In this document: positions 6,011 to 14,563 of the stretch, in pieces
How the letters are laid out: each line of letters opens with the position of its first letter
Position numbering within the stretch: the stretch's first letter is position 1
DNA from: Candidatus Rokuibacteriota bacterium
Lineage (GTDB): Bacteria; Methylomirabilota; Methylomirabilia; Rokubacteriales; CSP1-6
Direction of reading: 5' to 3'
Assembly (NCBI GenBank): GCA_016201645.1
Contig: JACQCL010000053.1
Location: 1-18,550, forward strand
Length of the DNA stretch: 18,550 nucleotides
Program-made: the position numbers and the translations under genes
The notes under the pieces: model-generated
What the model saw: the letters and a program-made list of their open reading frames with translations, nothing else
Told to the model about the DNA's origin: nothing
The model's database searches: none

Positions 6011-6777
6011 AGCGAGGAGGCCGACCTCAGAACCCCTACCCGAGGAGTGCCAGCAGGCGTGGGGTGGTGGGCTACTACCGGACGGTGGCGGTGAGGACGA
6101 TGGTGGTGTCTTGCCCGGCCTGGCGCTATGGTGGTGTCTTGCCCGGCCTGGCGCTCGCGGAAGCCGAGGATCTGGCGGGTCACCTCGTGGAGCTGGGTGG
6201 TGGTCCCTCCGAGGACCACGGGGCGACCGCTCTCGACCACGAGCTCCGTTGAGGCCTCGGAAAACTCGATGGCGCCGGAGGCGTCGGCGGAATAATAACT
6301 GATCGTCGGCGTCAGCCGGACGCGCACGCGATTGCCGGGCAGAACGGTGGCGGCCACCTTGAGCGACGTGCCGACGTCCTTGAACGCCACCCCGGTCGCC
6401 ACATAGCCTGCGCCGGTGGCGTAGTCTCTATAGAAGGCGACCTCAGGGTACGGGACCTGGGTGGCCACGCTGAGCGTGGCCTCGCCGCCATCCCGGACGA
6501 GGGTGAAGATCCCGGTGGACTGCTGGACCCGGGTTTCCCGGCTCCCGGCGTCGAGCCGTCCGGAAGAGCGCGTGCTCCCCTTCTCGGTGATGACGACGCG
6601 GCCACTCCCCTGCACGGCCTCCCGGCTTTGGGTTCCGGATTGGCGGAATTCGACGACCACCTTGATAAGCTTGTCCCCCTGAGCATGAAGCCCGCCGGGT
6701 AGCCCGGCCAGAAGCCATCCCAGAGTCAGGCCCGCGACGACCCGGCTCAACGCGTCACCCCGGGATATGAGCTTCAT
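5980..6777 (-). CDS. Secreted secretin-like protein, C-terminus frameshifted
   Basis: The frame encodes 265 residues. It has a signal peptide (1-32, cleavage near GLHA/QG), then a region ending in features of the bacterial type II/III secretin C-domain: VAFKDVGTSLKVAATVLPG, VRVRLTPTISYYS, STELVVESGRPVVLGG and EVTRQILGF. It is far too short for a full secretin, so it is a stand-alone domain protein. At 6100-6155 a 28-bp segment is repeated in tandem, which shifts the frame. Removing one copy gives DTTIVLTATVR and a stop at 6075-6077, a natural secretin-type end. The present frame instead runs through a His/Arg/Pro-rich tail. The start overlaps the upstream gene by 23 bp. Confidence 0.7.
   Translation of the reverse strand: MKLISRGDALSRVVAGLTLGWLLAGLPGGLHAQGDKLIKVVVEFRQSGTQSREAVQGSGRVVITEKGSTRSSGRLDAGSRETRVQQSTGIFTLVRDGGEATLSVATQVPYPEVAFYRDYATGAGYVATGVAFKDVGTSLKVAATVLPGNRVRVRLTPTISYYSADASGAIEFSEASTELVVESGRPVVLGGTTTQLHEVTRQILGFRERQAGQDTTIAPGRARHHHRPHRHRPVVAHHPTPAGTPRVGVLRSASSLGIMLTVRLT
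6100..6155. repeat. Exact 28-bp tandem duplication
   Basis: Bases 6100-6127 and 6128-6155 are identical (each begins ATGGTGGTGTC and ends GGCCTGGCGCT). The length is not a multiple of three, so one copy shifts the reading frame of the secretin-like gene. Probable origin is slippage, or an assembly error. Confidence 0.95.
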
Positions 6778-7582
6778 CGGGCAGTTCGCTCCCGGCGGGC
6801 TTCCAGGGGGGAAGCGTCAGGCCGACCGACGCGGCCAGCCCCTGCACCTCGTGCCGAAAGGCCTGGCGGACTTCGTCGTTGTCACGGAGCTTGAGCCCGA
6901 GCTTCCGGTAGAGCGCGTTTTTGGGAGAAGCGGGCCGCCCGAAGATGTTCATGGTCCTGACGAACCAGCGGTTGAGCGCCTCCTGGGCGGGGGCGCGGGT
7001 AGCGGGGTCTCCGGCGAGCCGCTTGACCCAGTACTCGCCGTGGCGGATGTGGAACTTCTCCTCCTTAAAAATCCCCTCGATGGCCCGCGCCCAGGGGCCG
7101 TAGGAGCAGGCGCGGACGTCCTCGAGCTGGTGCCCCGCGCCGCGGTCCATGCAGAAGTTGAAGAAGACGAAGTCGGCCCAGGTCTCGATCGGGTAGTAAA
7201 AAATGTTGACGCGCTTGTCGGAGGTGATCCGCGCGGTCCCGAGGTCGGCGTCTGAGGCCACGCGCAGCGTAAAGGTCTGGTCGTGGGCCTTCACGTGGCC
7301 CTCGACGTCAACCCCAAGGTCGGCGAGCAGCCCGTACATCACCACGGCGTGGCGGACCTCGTCCCTGACGATCTGGGCCACCACGTGCTTTTCTTCCACC
7401 GTGGGCGCCTTCGTGATCCAGGGGACGTAGCCGTACGCGCCGGCCAGCTCGGAGTCTGCCTGCATGGTCATCAGGTGGATCAGGTTCTGCCGGTACGCGG
7501 TCGTCATCTCCTCGGGAGATTCGACGCGCCCGCCGGTCCGGATCTTCGCGAGGAGCCGTTCTTCCCGCTCCTGCTCGGTCAT
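6755..7582 (-). CDS. PaaA/PaaC-family di-iron protein (phenylacetyl-CoA epoxidase-like)
   Basis: A protein of 275 residues of the ferritin-like PaaA_PaaC family, which includes the catalytic subunit of phenylacetyl-CoA epoxidase. The carboxylate-bridged di-iron ligands are in place: Glu45 (DSELAG), Glu75-x2-His78 (DEVRH), Asp146 (CMDRGAG) and Glu175-x2-His178 (EEKFH). YRQNLIHLM near 30-38 and WITKAPT at 55-61 also match PaaA. The length is shorter than PaaA (about 310). None of the partner genes paaB, C, D or E is adjacent, so ring epoxidation of phenylacetyl-CoA is not supported by context. The ATG overlaps the upstream TGA in an ATGA arrangement, and the downstream gene overlaps its end, implying translational coupling. 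Confidence 0.85.
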   Translation of the reverse strand: MTEQEREERLLAKIRTGGRVESPEEMTTAYRQNLIHLMTMQADSELAGAYGYVPWITKAPTVEEKHVVAQIVRDEVRHAVVMYGLLADLGVDVEGHVKAHDQTFTLRVASDADLGTARITSDKRVNIFYYPIETWADFVFFNFCMDRGAGHQLEDVRACSYGPWARAIEGIFKEEKFHIRHGEYWVKRLAGDPATRAPAQEALNRWFVRTMNIFGRPASPKNALYRKLGLKLRDNDEVRQAFRHEVQGLAASVGLTLPPWKPAGSELPDEAHIPG

Positions 7583-8331
7583 CCCCCGCCCCCCACCCCG
7601 TACGCGCGGCGAAGTCGGGCGATCTCCTCGGCGATGAGTCGCTCGGCGACCTCCGGGACGACCTCGCGGGCCACATCAATGACCCCCTGCTCCACGACCT
7701 TGCCGACCTGGTCGCGAATCTCCTGACGGATCGCCTCCGCGCCCTCCGTAGCGAGAAACTCCCGGCTCGCGGTTCGTATCCGCTGCGACATCTCCTGGCG
7801 GAACCGGGCTTCCTGCTCGTCGAGGAGCTGGGAGAGCCGGGACTCGAGGCGCCCCGCGAGCCGCTCGACGAGGTCGGTGAGAGGTCTTAGGAGAGACTCG
7901 GCCGTCGCAGGGACCGGACCCGCCGGGGTGGCGGCGGGCGGCGGCGCCGTGGGTTCCGCGAGCCCCAGCGCCTGCTTGATGGTGTGGAAGATGCGCTCGG
8001 GCTCCCAGCGATCGACCTCAATGCTGCCGTCCACCGGGATGCCCTTGGGCGCCGGGCGTCCCTCGTGGAGCAGGAAGAGCACCGGGAGATGACGGAATTG
8101 CGTGGCGCCCTTCAAGGTCTTGGCCACGTCGGTGCCCGTCACCCCGGAGCCGGGCAGATCGGGGTTGATGAGGACGATATCCACGTGGGCGTCGCGGACA
8201 GTCCTCAGCACCTGGAAGCTGGACTCCACGGACAGGATCTCCCATCCCTCGTTGCGGACAAGCGGCTCGAGGAGGGTCCGGCTGGCAGGCGTGGTGTCGG
8301 CCAGGAGCAGACGTCGCGGCGACTCCCCCAT
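7579..8331 (-). CDS. Pseudo-receiver protein with a coiled-coil C-terminal region
   Basis: A protein of 250 residues. Residues 6-123 follow the CheY-like receiver fold: LLLADTTPASRTLLEPLVRNEGW, then VDIVLINPDLPG. The phospho-acceptor position holds Asn56 rather than Asp, and only one acidic residue (Asp12) remains in the acidic pocket. It is therefore unlikely to be phosphorylated in the usual way. A Pro/Ala linker (about 128-143) leads to a helical region (145-245) rich in Glu and Arg that should form a coiled coil. There is no DNA-binding domain. The ATG has GAGG upstream. It is the first gene of the overlapping operon with the di-iron and secretin-like genes. Confidence 0.75.
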   Translation of the reverse strand: MGESPRRLLLADTTPASRTLLEPLVRNEGWEILSVESSFQVLRTVRDAHVDIVLINPDLPGSGVTGTDVAKTLKGATQFRHLPVLFLLHEGRPAPKGIPVDGSIEVDRWEPERIFHTIKQALGLAEPTAPPPAATPAGPVPATAESLLRPLTDLVERLAGRLESRLSQLLDEQEARFRQEMSQRIRTASREFLATEGAEAIRQEIRDQVGKVVEQGVIDVAREVVPEVAERLIAEEIARLRRAYGVGGGG

Positions 8332-8388
8332 GGTGTGCCTCGCGGTGTTGCTAGCGGACCTCGACCGCTGTGACGCGGTCGGAACGAA

Positions 8389-9543
8389 TCATCGCTGCTT
8401 CCACTCGGCCAGAAGGGCTTCGTAGAGGGCCGCGATGCGCCTTACTTGGCGGCCGGCGCAGAACTCGCGCTCCGCCAGCCGGCGGGCGCTCTGGCCCATG
8501 GCGCGTCGCCGGTCGGGATCGAGCAAGAGCTCGATCGCCGCGTCGGCCAGCTCCCGCGGCTCCGACTTGGTCAGAATTCCGGTCTCGCCGTTCACAATCA
8601 CTTCGTCCACCCCCGACGCGCCGACGGCCACGGCGGGGAGGCCCGCGGCAGCCGCCTCGGCCAGAACGAGGCCTTGAGTCTCGGTCTCGGAGGCAAAGAC
8701 GAACAGGTCGGCGGCTCGATAGTACGGCGGGAGCTCCTCGCGTGGCAAGACGCCTCTGAACTCGATCCGGCGCCCCGCGGGGGAGCGCCGGGCCTGGTCG
8801 CGGAGACTGCTCGCCTCGGTCCCGCTCCCGACGAGGACGAAGCGCGCCGTCGGGATCACCCCCGCGACCTGCTCGAAAGCCGTCAACAGACGCTCCACGC
8901 TCTTTTCTCGATCTAGTCGGCCGACGTAGAGCAGGATGAGATCGTCGAGCGGCAGTCCCAGGCCGATCCGTGCGCCGGCGCGCTCTCCGGGCATGAAGCG
9001 ATCCAGCTCGATCCCCGTCGGGACAATCTCGATGGGCGCGCGCACGCCGCGCTCCTTGAGCGTGTCGCGGATCCGCGCCGATGGCGCGATGACCAGGTCC
9101 GAGCGATCCGCAAAGCGGCAACTCCACCGAATCGCCGCGGCCTCCACCAGCTCGCGGCGGAACGGCACGTAGTGGGCGTACTTCTCGTAGCGCGTGTGGT
9201 AGGTGAACACCAGAGGACGGCCGAGCCGGCCGGCCAGCCGGCGGGCAGTGTGCCCGAGGAGGAACGGGTGCTGGGCGTGGAAGATCTCGATATCGAGCCG
9301 CCGGACTTGGCCGGCGAGGCGTTGGGAGAACGGGACCGCCAGCGGGAAGTCCGGGTACGTCGGCGCGGGGACCGAGGGGTAGCGGAAGACGAAGGGCGGA
9401 TCGGCCGGGACGGATCGAAACCGGGGAGCGAAGATCCAGGCGCAGTGATTCTGGGCCTCAAGGCCCCGGCGGAGTGTCTCCACGGCGGTGGTTACCCCCC
9501 CGCGCATGGGGAGGTAATTGTTGGTGAAGATGCCGACCCGCAT
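8389..9543 (-). CDS. GT4-family glycosyltransferase
   Basis: A protein of 384 residues with the GT-B fold of family GT4 (Glycos_transf_1). The N-terminal domain has the acceptor-side glycine motif MRGGVTT (13-19) and FHAQHPFLLG. The C-terminal domain has VGRLDREKSVERLL (Arg209 and Lys214, phosphate binding) and the EX7E signature, Glu288 and Glu296 in ETETQGLVLAE. It should retain the sugar-donor anomer and act at the cytoplasmic membrane. It resembles diacylglycerol glucosyltransferases and phosphatidylinositol mannosyltransferases, so a glycolipid product is plausible but the acceptor is not determined. It follows the bifunctional-nuclease gene by 25 bases. No strong ribosome-binding site precedes the ATG. 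Confidence 0.88.
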   Translation of the reverse strand: MRVGIFTNNYLPMRGGVTTAVETLRRGLEAQNHCAWIFAPRFRSVPADPPFVFRYPSVPAPTYPDFPLAVPFSQRLAGQVRRLDIEIFHAQHPFLLGHTARRLAGRLGRPLVFTYHTRYEKYAHYVPFRRELVEAAAIRWSCRFADRSDLVIAPSARIRDTLKERGVRAPIEIVPTGIELDRFMPGERAGARIGLGLPLDDLILLYVGRLDREKSVERLLTAFEQVAGVIPTARFVLVGSGTEASSLRDQARRSPAGRRIEFRGVLPREELPPYYRAADLFVFASETETQGLVLAEAAAAGLPAVAVGASGVDEVIVNGETGILTKSEPRELADAAIELLLDPDRRRAMGQSARRLAEREFCAGRQVRRIAALYEALLAEWKQR

Positions 9544-9568
9544 TCACGTGTTCGTTCGCTGAGGGTCC

Positions 9569-10096
9569 CTACTCTTCCGGCTTGCCCGGATCCCTCCGCT
9601 CGATCTTGCCGAAATCCGCCGGCTTGATCGAGTCCAACCACTCGCGGATTTTCTCCTGATCCTCGGCCTTGCCCCCCACCTCCGTTTCTTTGACGACCTC
9701 CACGCTCTTGGCCTTCCGCACCACCTCCTCCTCGACGAAGATGGGGGCCGCCACCCGCAGCGCGAGGGCGATGGCGTCCGACGGGCGCGAGTCAACGGTC
9801 ACTTCGGAGTCGCCGACCTGGAGGTGGATCGTGGCGAAGAAGGTGTTCTCCTTGAGGTCGTTGACGACCACCTTGGCGACCTTCGCGTCCAGCGACTCCA
9901 GAATGTTCTTGATCAGATCGTGGGTCATGGGCCGGGGCGTCGCGATCTTTTCCAGCTCGAGCGCGATGGCGTTGGCCTCGAAGATTCCCACCCAGATCGG
10001 AAGGGAGCGTTTGTCCTCCTCATCCCGCAGGATGATGATCGGCATGTTGGAGAGCGGGTCGAGGGCCAGTCCCCGCACCTTCATCTCAACCCACAT
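9569..10096 (-). CDS. Bifunctional nuclease family protein (DUF151)
   Basis: A protein of 175 residues with the DUF151/BFN domain over residues 1-130. Key stretches are PIIILRDEEDKRSLPIWVGIFEANAIALELE and VTVDSRPSDAIALALRVAAPIFV. The DSRPSDAIALA signature is characteristic. A charged, UVR-like tail follows, ending KPADFGKIERRD. Some members show RNase and DNase activity; many are only annotated by similarity. The ATG at 10096 has AGAAGGAGG on the minus strand just upstream. It lies 15 bases after miaB on the same strand, so the two are cotranscribed. Confidence 0.92.
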   Translation of the reverse strand: MWVEMKVRGLALDPLSNMPIIILRDEEDKRSLPIWVGIFEANAIALELEKIATPRPMTHDLIKNILESLDAKVAKVVVNDLKENTFFATIHLQVGDSEVTVDSRPSDAIALALRVAAPIFVEEEVVRKAKSVEVVKETEVGGKAEDQEKIREWLDSIKPADFGKIERRDPGKPEE

Positions 10097-10111
10097 AGCG
10101 CCTCCTTCTGG

Positions 10112-11449
<1,338 letters not shown>

Positions 11450-11463
11450 GTAGGGGAGGCGCC

Positions 11464-11489
11464 TAAACTCCTTGCAAGATTGGAGTTTA
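11464..11489. promoter_or_regulatory. Inverted repeat overlapping the miaB -10 and start site
   Basis: TAAACTCC (11464-11471) and GGAGTTTA (11482-11489) form a perfect 8-bp dyad with a 10-bp spacer. Because the predicted transcription start (about 11482) lies inside it, an operator is more likely than an RNA hairpin. Confidence 0.5.
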
Positions 11490-11517
11490 CGTTAGCACCC
11501 GCGTCCGGGCTTGTCAA
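11489..11517 (-). promoter_or_regulatory. Promoter for miaB
   Basis: On the minus strand the consensus TTGACA (11512-11517), a 17-bp spacer and TAACGT (11489-11494). The -10 is weak but the spacing and -35 are ideal. Confidence 0.5.
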
Positions 11518-11521
11518 CACG

Positions 11522-11542
11522 ACCCAGCCGCAAGGGCTGGGT
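11522..11542 (-). terminator. Hairpin downstream of the FBP aldolase/phosphatase gene
   Basis: ACCCAGCC (11522-11529) pairs with GGCTGGGT (11535-11542) around GCAAG, a perfect 8-bp stem 56 bases after the gene's stop and just upstream of the miaB -35. No U-run follows. Confidence 0.35.
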
Positions 11543-11597
11543 GCCCGCAGAGGAAGGCTCGCTTCGCTCGCGCGTCGCGTGGAGGGGGGCCAGCGCG

Positions 11598-13064
11598 TTA
11601 TTTGGCCAGGGCCTTGGATTTGCTCCCGCCGCCGTTGAAAACGAGGGGGGGCTTCAGCTCGAACTGCTTCTCAAGGCGCCCTCGCCGCTCCTTCCATCCC
11701 TCCTGGTACTCCAGCTCGTCCTCGTGGAGGGTCGCCGGCTGCTTGATCCCGTGGGCCGTGCGGAACTGGATGGCCAGTTCCGAGGCGCGCTGGCGGACAT
11801 AGTCCCAGGGCGTGCCGAGCGCGAACTGATCCGAGACCGCCCCGATCCGGCCGGTGTGAATGTTCACGGAGAGCGTCACGGCGGAGAGGATCGGCCCCGA
11901 CCAGTACGAGGTCTGCCAGTTGATGGGAACGGGCAGAATGTGGAGGTGGTGGCTCCCGCGGCAGTCGCCCGCCACCATGGGGCACGCGGCCCAGGGCGAG
12001 GTGATCTCTCCCGGCGCGGGCCAGTCCCCCTGGGCGAAGGCCAGGAGGACCGGGTCGTCCTTGCCGCCGTAGGCGAACCCCTTCTTGGTCTTGATGTTGT
12101 GCAGGCGCTCCGCCGAGCAGATGTAGCCGAGCTGGTCCCTCTCCCCGCGCTCGTTCCGGCTCCAGATGCGGGCGACGACAAACCGGGAGGACCGGCAGAG
12201 CCCCTCGATGTCAAAGAGATCCTCGGGGGCGCGGAGCGTGATGACCTTCTCCTGGAGCCCTTTGGCCAGCTCCTCCATCTTGCCGTCGAGCGCCTTCTGG
12301 TCGCGCGGGTGGGCGCCCGCCTCGATGGCCTGGGCCTTGGTGTCCAGGTCCACGATGTCCATCAGATACCCGCGCTTCATCTTCGAGTGGGCGATCACCA
12401 GGCCGGTGTTGAAGCGCGGCAGGAGGTAGGCGCCCGTGGCGTAGTAGTTGAAGGCCATGGGCTCGGTCTTGTCCGCGAAGGAGAGGAGCGCGGTCTGGGA
12501 GGGGTTGTCCTGTCTGAGCGGCAGCGGAAGCGCGATCGTCGCCGGTCCCGCTCCACGGAGGTTCCCCGTGAAGGCGTCGGCCACAAGGTCCTGGCCCGGG
12601 CCGTAGAGGCCCAGCTCGGTTGCCTTGTCGGCTCCGAGCTGGAGGGCGTCCCACATCAGCTCGTCCACCACCGACATGGGAATGCGCTCGGACATAATGC
12701 CCGTGACCGCCACGTCGTCCCCGGTGTGGGTAACCATGAGCGAGGTGAAAATCGGCTCCCCCTGGAAGCTGTTATTGTCCAGGACGAACTTCGCCACCGC
12801 GGCCTTGACCTCCTCCGCCGCCACCACGTGCCCCCCGACCCCACCGACGTCGGCCTTGGTCGCCTTGACGTAGCGCTGGATGAGCTCCGGCTTTTTGGTG
12901 AAGACGTAAGACCGGTGGGAGAAGATATTGGGGGTGTTCGTCACATGGACCTTTTCTGCCGTGGTCTGGGGGAGGTCGGCGGGGTTCTCCTTGGACTGGT
13001 GGTAGTTGCTCAGGCTGAGCTTGCCCTTCCCGTTCCCCGGGCCGTACCGCTTCTGGGTCGGCAT
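11598..13064 (-). CDS. Fructose-1,6-bisphosphate aldolase/phosphatase (archaeal type)
   Basis: A protein of 488 residues of the dual-function FBPA/P family, which condenses triose phosphates and dephosphorylates fructose 1,6-bisphosphate in gluconeogenesis and carbon fixation. Magnesium- and Schiff-base-site motifs are conserved: KADVGGVGGH (Asp72, His79), THTGDD (Asp116, Asp117), YGPGQDL (Gln158), FADKTEP (Asp198) and YGGKDDP (Tyr332, Lys335, Asp336, Asp337). The family is normally about 365-400 residues. The excess here is a 67-residue N-terminal extension and an insertion near 241-265. The ATG at 13064 follows GAGAGGAGG on the minus strand; the longer frame to 13151 has no such signal. It diverges from a SorC-type regulator. 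Confidence 0.93.
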   Translation of the reverse strand: MPTQKRYGPGNGKGKLSLSNYHQSKENPADLPQTTAEKVHVTNTPNIFSHRSYVFTKKPELIQRYVKATKADVGGVGGHVVAAEEVKAAVAKFVLDNNSFQGEPIFTSLMVTHTGDDVAVTGIMSERIPMSVVDELMWDALQLGADKATELGLYGPGQDLVADAFTGNLRGAGPATIALPLPLRQDNPSQTALLSFADKTEPMAFNYYATGAYLLPRFNTGLVIAHSKMKRGYLMDIVDLDTKAQAIEAGAHPRDQKALDGKMEELAKGLQEKVITLRAPEDLFDIEGLCRSSRFVVARIWSRNERGERDQLGYICSAERLHNIKTKKGFAYGGKDDPVLLAFAQGDWPAPGEITSPWAACPMVAGDCRGSHHLHILPVPINWQTSYWSGPILSAVTLSVNIHTGRIGAVSDQFALGTPWDYVRQRASELAIQFRTAHGIKQPATLHEDELEYQEGWKERRGRLEKQFELKPPLVFNGGGSKSKALAK

Positions 13065-13117
13065 GCGCGCCTCCTCTCTCGGCGGTGGGTGGAGGTAAAA
13101 AATCGTGCGACGCCTCC

Positions 13118-13147
13118 AGCCTAATGCGATACAATCCGGGGTGTCAA
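13118..13147 (-). promoter_or_regulatory. Promoter for the FBP aldolase/phosphatase gene
   Basis: On the minus strand TTGACA (13142-13147), an 18-bp spacer and TAGGCT (13118-13123). The predicted start near 13111 leaves a leader of about 47 nt. On the plus strand TACAAT (13130-13135) could be the -10 of the divergent regulator gene. Confidence 0.5.
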
Positions 13148-13178
13148 GCAAGAATTTTTAGACTGTGAAATTTCTTGC
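13148..13178. promoter_or_regulatory. Operator-like dyad between the FBP enzyme and SorC genes
   Basis: GCAAGAATTTT (13148-13158) and AAATTTCTTGC (13168-13178) form an 11-bp inverted repeat with one mismatch and a 9-bp spacer. It abuts the FBP gene's -35 and lies just before the regulator's ATG at 13183, as expected for an autoregulated divergent switch. Confidence 0.55.
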
Positions 13179-13182
13179 ACCC

Positions 13183-14190
13183 ATGGCTACTCGCGACCTC
13201 GGCAGCCCCCAGGAGCTCAGGCAGATGGTCCAGTGCCTGGAGCTCTACTACCGCCAGCAGAAGCACCAGAAGGAGATTGCCGAGGCCCTGGGGGTCTCCT
13301 CGTCCAAGGTCTCCCGGCTCCTGAAGCGCGCCTTCGAGGAAGGCCTGATCCGGGTGGAGCTGGACCTGCCTCAGAACCCTCGTCTGGCTGCCGCGCTCGT
13401 AGAACGCTTTAGGTTACGGGATGCGGTGGTGGTCCCGGCGGGCGGCCGGGGGGAGATCAAGGCGGAGCTTGGAGCGGCGGCGGCGGCCTACTTCGAGAAG
13501 GTGGCCACCAACGGGATCCGCGTGGGCCTCTCGTGCGGCTTCACCCTCTACCACATGATCCGTCAGCTTCGGGAGCGGCGCTTCCGGGATCTCACCCTCT
13601 ACCCCCTTTCGGGGGAGAGTACGCTCCGGCTGGTGGACCTCTCGCCCAACACGCTGGTGGGAATGATGGCCGCCAAGTACCGCCCCCACGTGGCCGCGTA
13701 TGCGCTGCCGGTGCAGCATTTGACGTCGCTCCGTCAGATTGAGAGGGAGCGGCGGCGGCTGCTCCGCGATCCTGAGGTCCGGCGGATCTATGAAGCGGCC
13801 CAGACGGTTGACGTCGCGCTGGTGGGAATCGGGATGATCGGGGGGGAGACTCCGGGGTTCTGCCAGCTCGCCGAGGCCTACGGAGTCAGCGTCCGCACGC
13901 TCCGGAAGCTTGGCGTCGTAGGGGAGATCAACTACCAGCCGTTCGATGCGGCTGGGAAGCTGGTGGATCGGCGGGAGCTCCGCCCTCTCGTCCGACGACT
14001 CTTGTCGGTCACCGCCGACCGGCTTCAGGCCCTCTCGCGCGCCGACTCGAACTACGTGATCGCCGTCGCCGGCGGCCGGCAGAAGACCGCCGCGATCCAG
14101 GGCGCCCTCAGCGGCCGCTTCCTGAACGTGCTGATCACCGACGAGGACACGGCCCTCGCCCTGGTCGAGCCAAAATCGAGTCGCGGCTAA
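13183..14190 (+). CDS. SorC-family transcriptional regulator
   Basis: A regulator of about 335 residues. The N-terminal helix-turn-helix is KEIAEALGVSSSKVSRLLKRAFEEGLI (about 30-56). The C-terminal effector domain is of the SorC/CggR sugar-phosphate-binding type, with RVGLSCGFTLYHMI, DVALVGIGMIGG and VIAVAGGRQKTAAIQGAL. Related CggR senses fructose 1,6-bisphosphate. Placement opposite the FBP enzyme suggests a similar effector here, but that is inference. The ATG at 13183 is preferred over an in-frame GTG at 13165, which lies within the operator-like dyad; neither has a Shine-Dalgarno sequence. The stop overlaps the convergent PilZ gene by 4 bp. Confidence 0.9.
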   Translation: MATRDLGSPQELRQMVQCLELYYRQQKHQKEIAEALGVSSSKVSRLLKRAFEEGLIRVELDLPQNPRLAAALVERFRLRDAVVVPAGGRGEIKAELGAAAAAYFEKVATNGIRVGLSCGFTLYHMIRQLRERRFRDLTLYPLSGESTLRLVDLSPNTLVGMMAAKYRPHVAAYALPVQHLTSLRQIERERRRLLRDPEVRRIYEAAQTVDVALVGIGMIGGETPGFCQLAEAYGVSVRTLRKLGVVGEINYQPFDAAGKLVDRRELRPLVRRLLSVTADRLQALSRADSNYVIAVAGGRQKTAAIQGALSGRFLNVLITDEDTALALVEPKSSRG

Positions 14191-14537
14191 GCCGGCTCCG
14201 CCAGCAGCGTATCCACGAGGCTCTTGAGGCGGTAGAATTCGTCGATGCTGAGCTTGACAAGCGCGATGGCCAGGCCGTCGGGATCTACGCGCCAGACGAT
14301 CCCCTTGATGGACAGCGGATGTTTTCCGTTGGGGGCTCTAAACTGAAGCCGGACTTCCGTCCCGACGGAGGGGCCGGGGTCTTTCTCCCCTAACCTGACC
14401 TTCAGTCCGAACGGGCCGAGGGAGACGATCTCCCCTCGCCATTCGAATCGCGGGCCCCACCCAACAGCGACGTCCCAGGCAACTTCAACTCGCGGATAGC
14501 GGCGCCGCTCTTCCAGCCGAATGAGCTGTTGCTGCAT
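14187..14537 (-). CDS. Single-domain PilZ protein with a degenerate c-di-GMP motif
   Basis: A protein of 116 residues, one PilZ domain. The RxxxR motif is present (RRRYPR, Arg12 and Arg16). The second motif, normally D/N-x-S-x-x-G, reads SLGPFG, so Asp becomes Ser39 and Ser becomes Gly41. Binding of cyclic di-GMP is therefore doubtful. It closely resembles the two domains of the neighbouring gene (KGIVWR-DP, F-RLKSLVDTLL), so it probably arose by duplication. The ATG at 14537 follows GGAGGG on the minus strand. A sigma-54-type promoter lies at 14564-14578. The stop overlaps the SorC gene's end. Confidence 0.85.
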   Translation of the reverse strand: MQQQLIRLEERRRYPRVEVAWDVAVGWGPRFEWRGEIVSLGPFGLKVRLGEKDPGPSVGTEVRLQFRAPNGKHPLSIKGIVWRVDPDGLAIALVKLSIDEFYRLKSLVDTLLAEPA

Positions 14538-14563
14538 ATGACTTCCCTCCGACCCTTGAGGGG

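Noticed and set aside
8362..8381. CGACCGC/GCGGTCG hairpin between the glycosyltransferase and pseudo-receiver genes
   Set aside because: A 7-bp stem in GC-rich DNA without a U-run; it could be chance.
11511..13124. 537-residue open frame on the plus strand opposite the FBP aldolase/phosphatase gene
   Set aside because: It is the antisense shadow of a gene with strong family motifs. The translation is biased to Gly/Arg/Val/Leu with no recognisable domain, as happens in GC-rich DNA.
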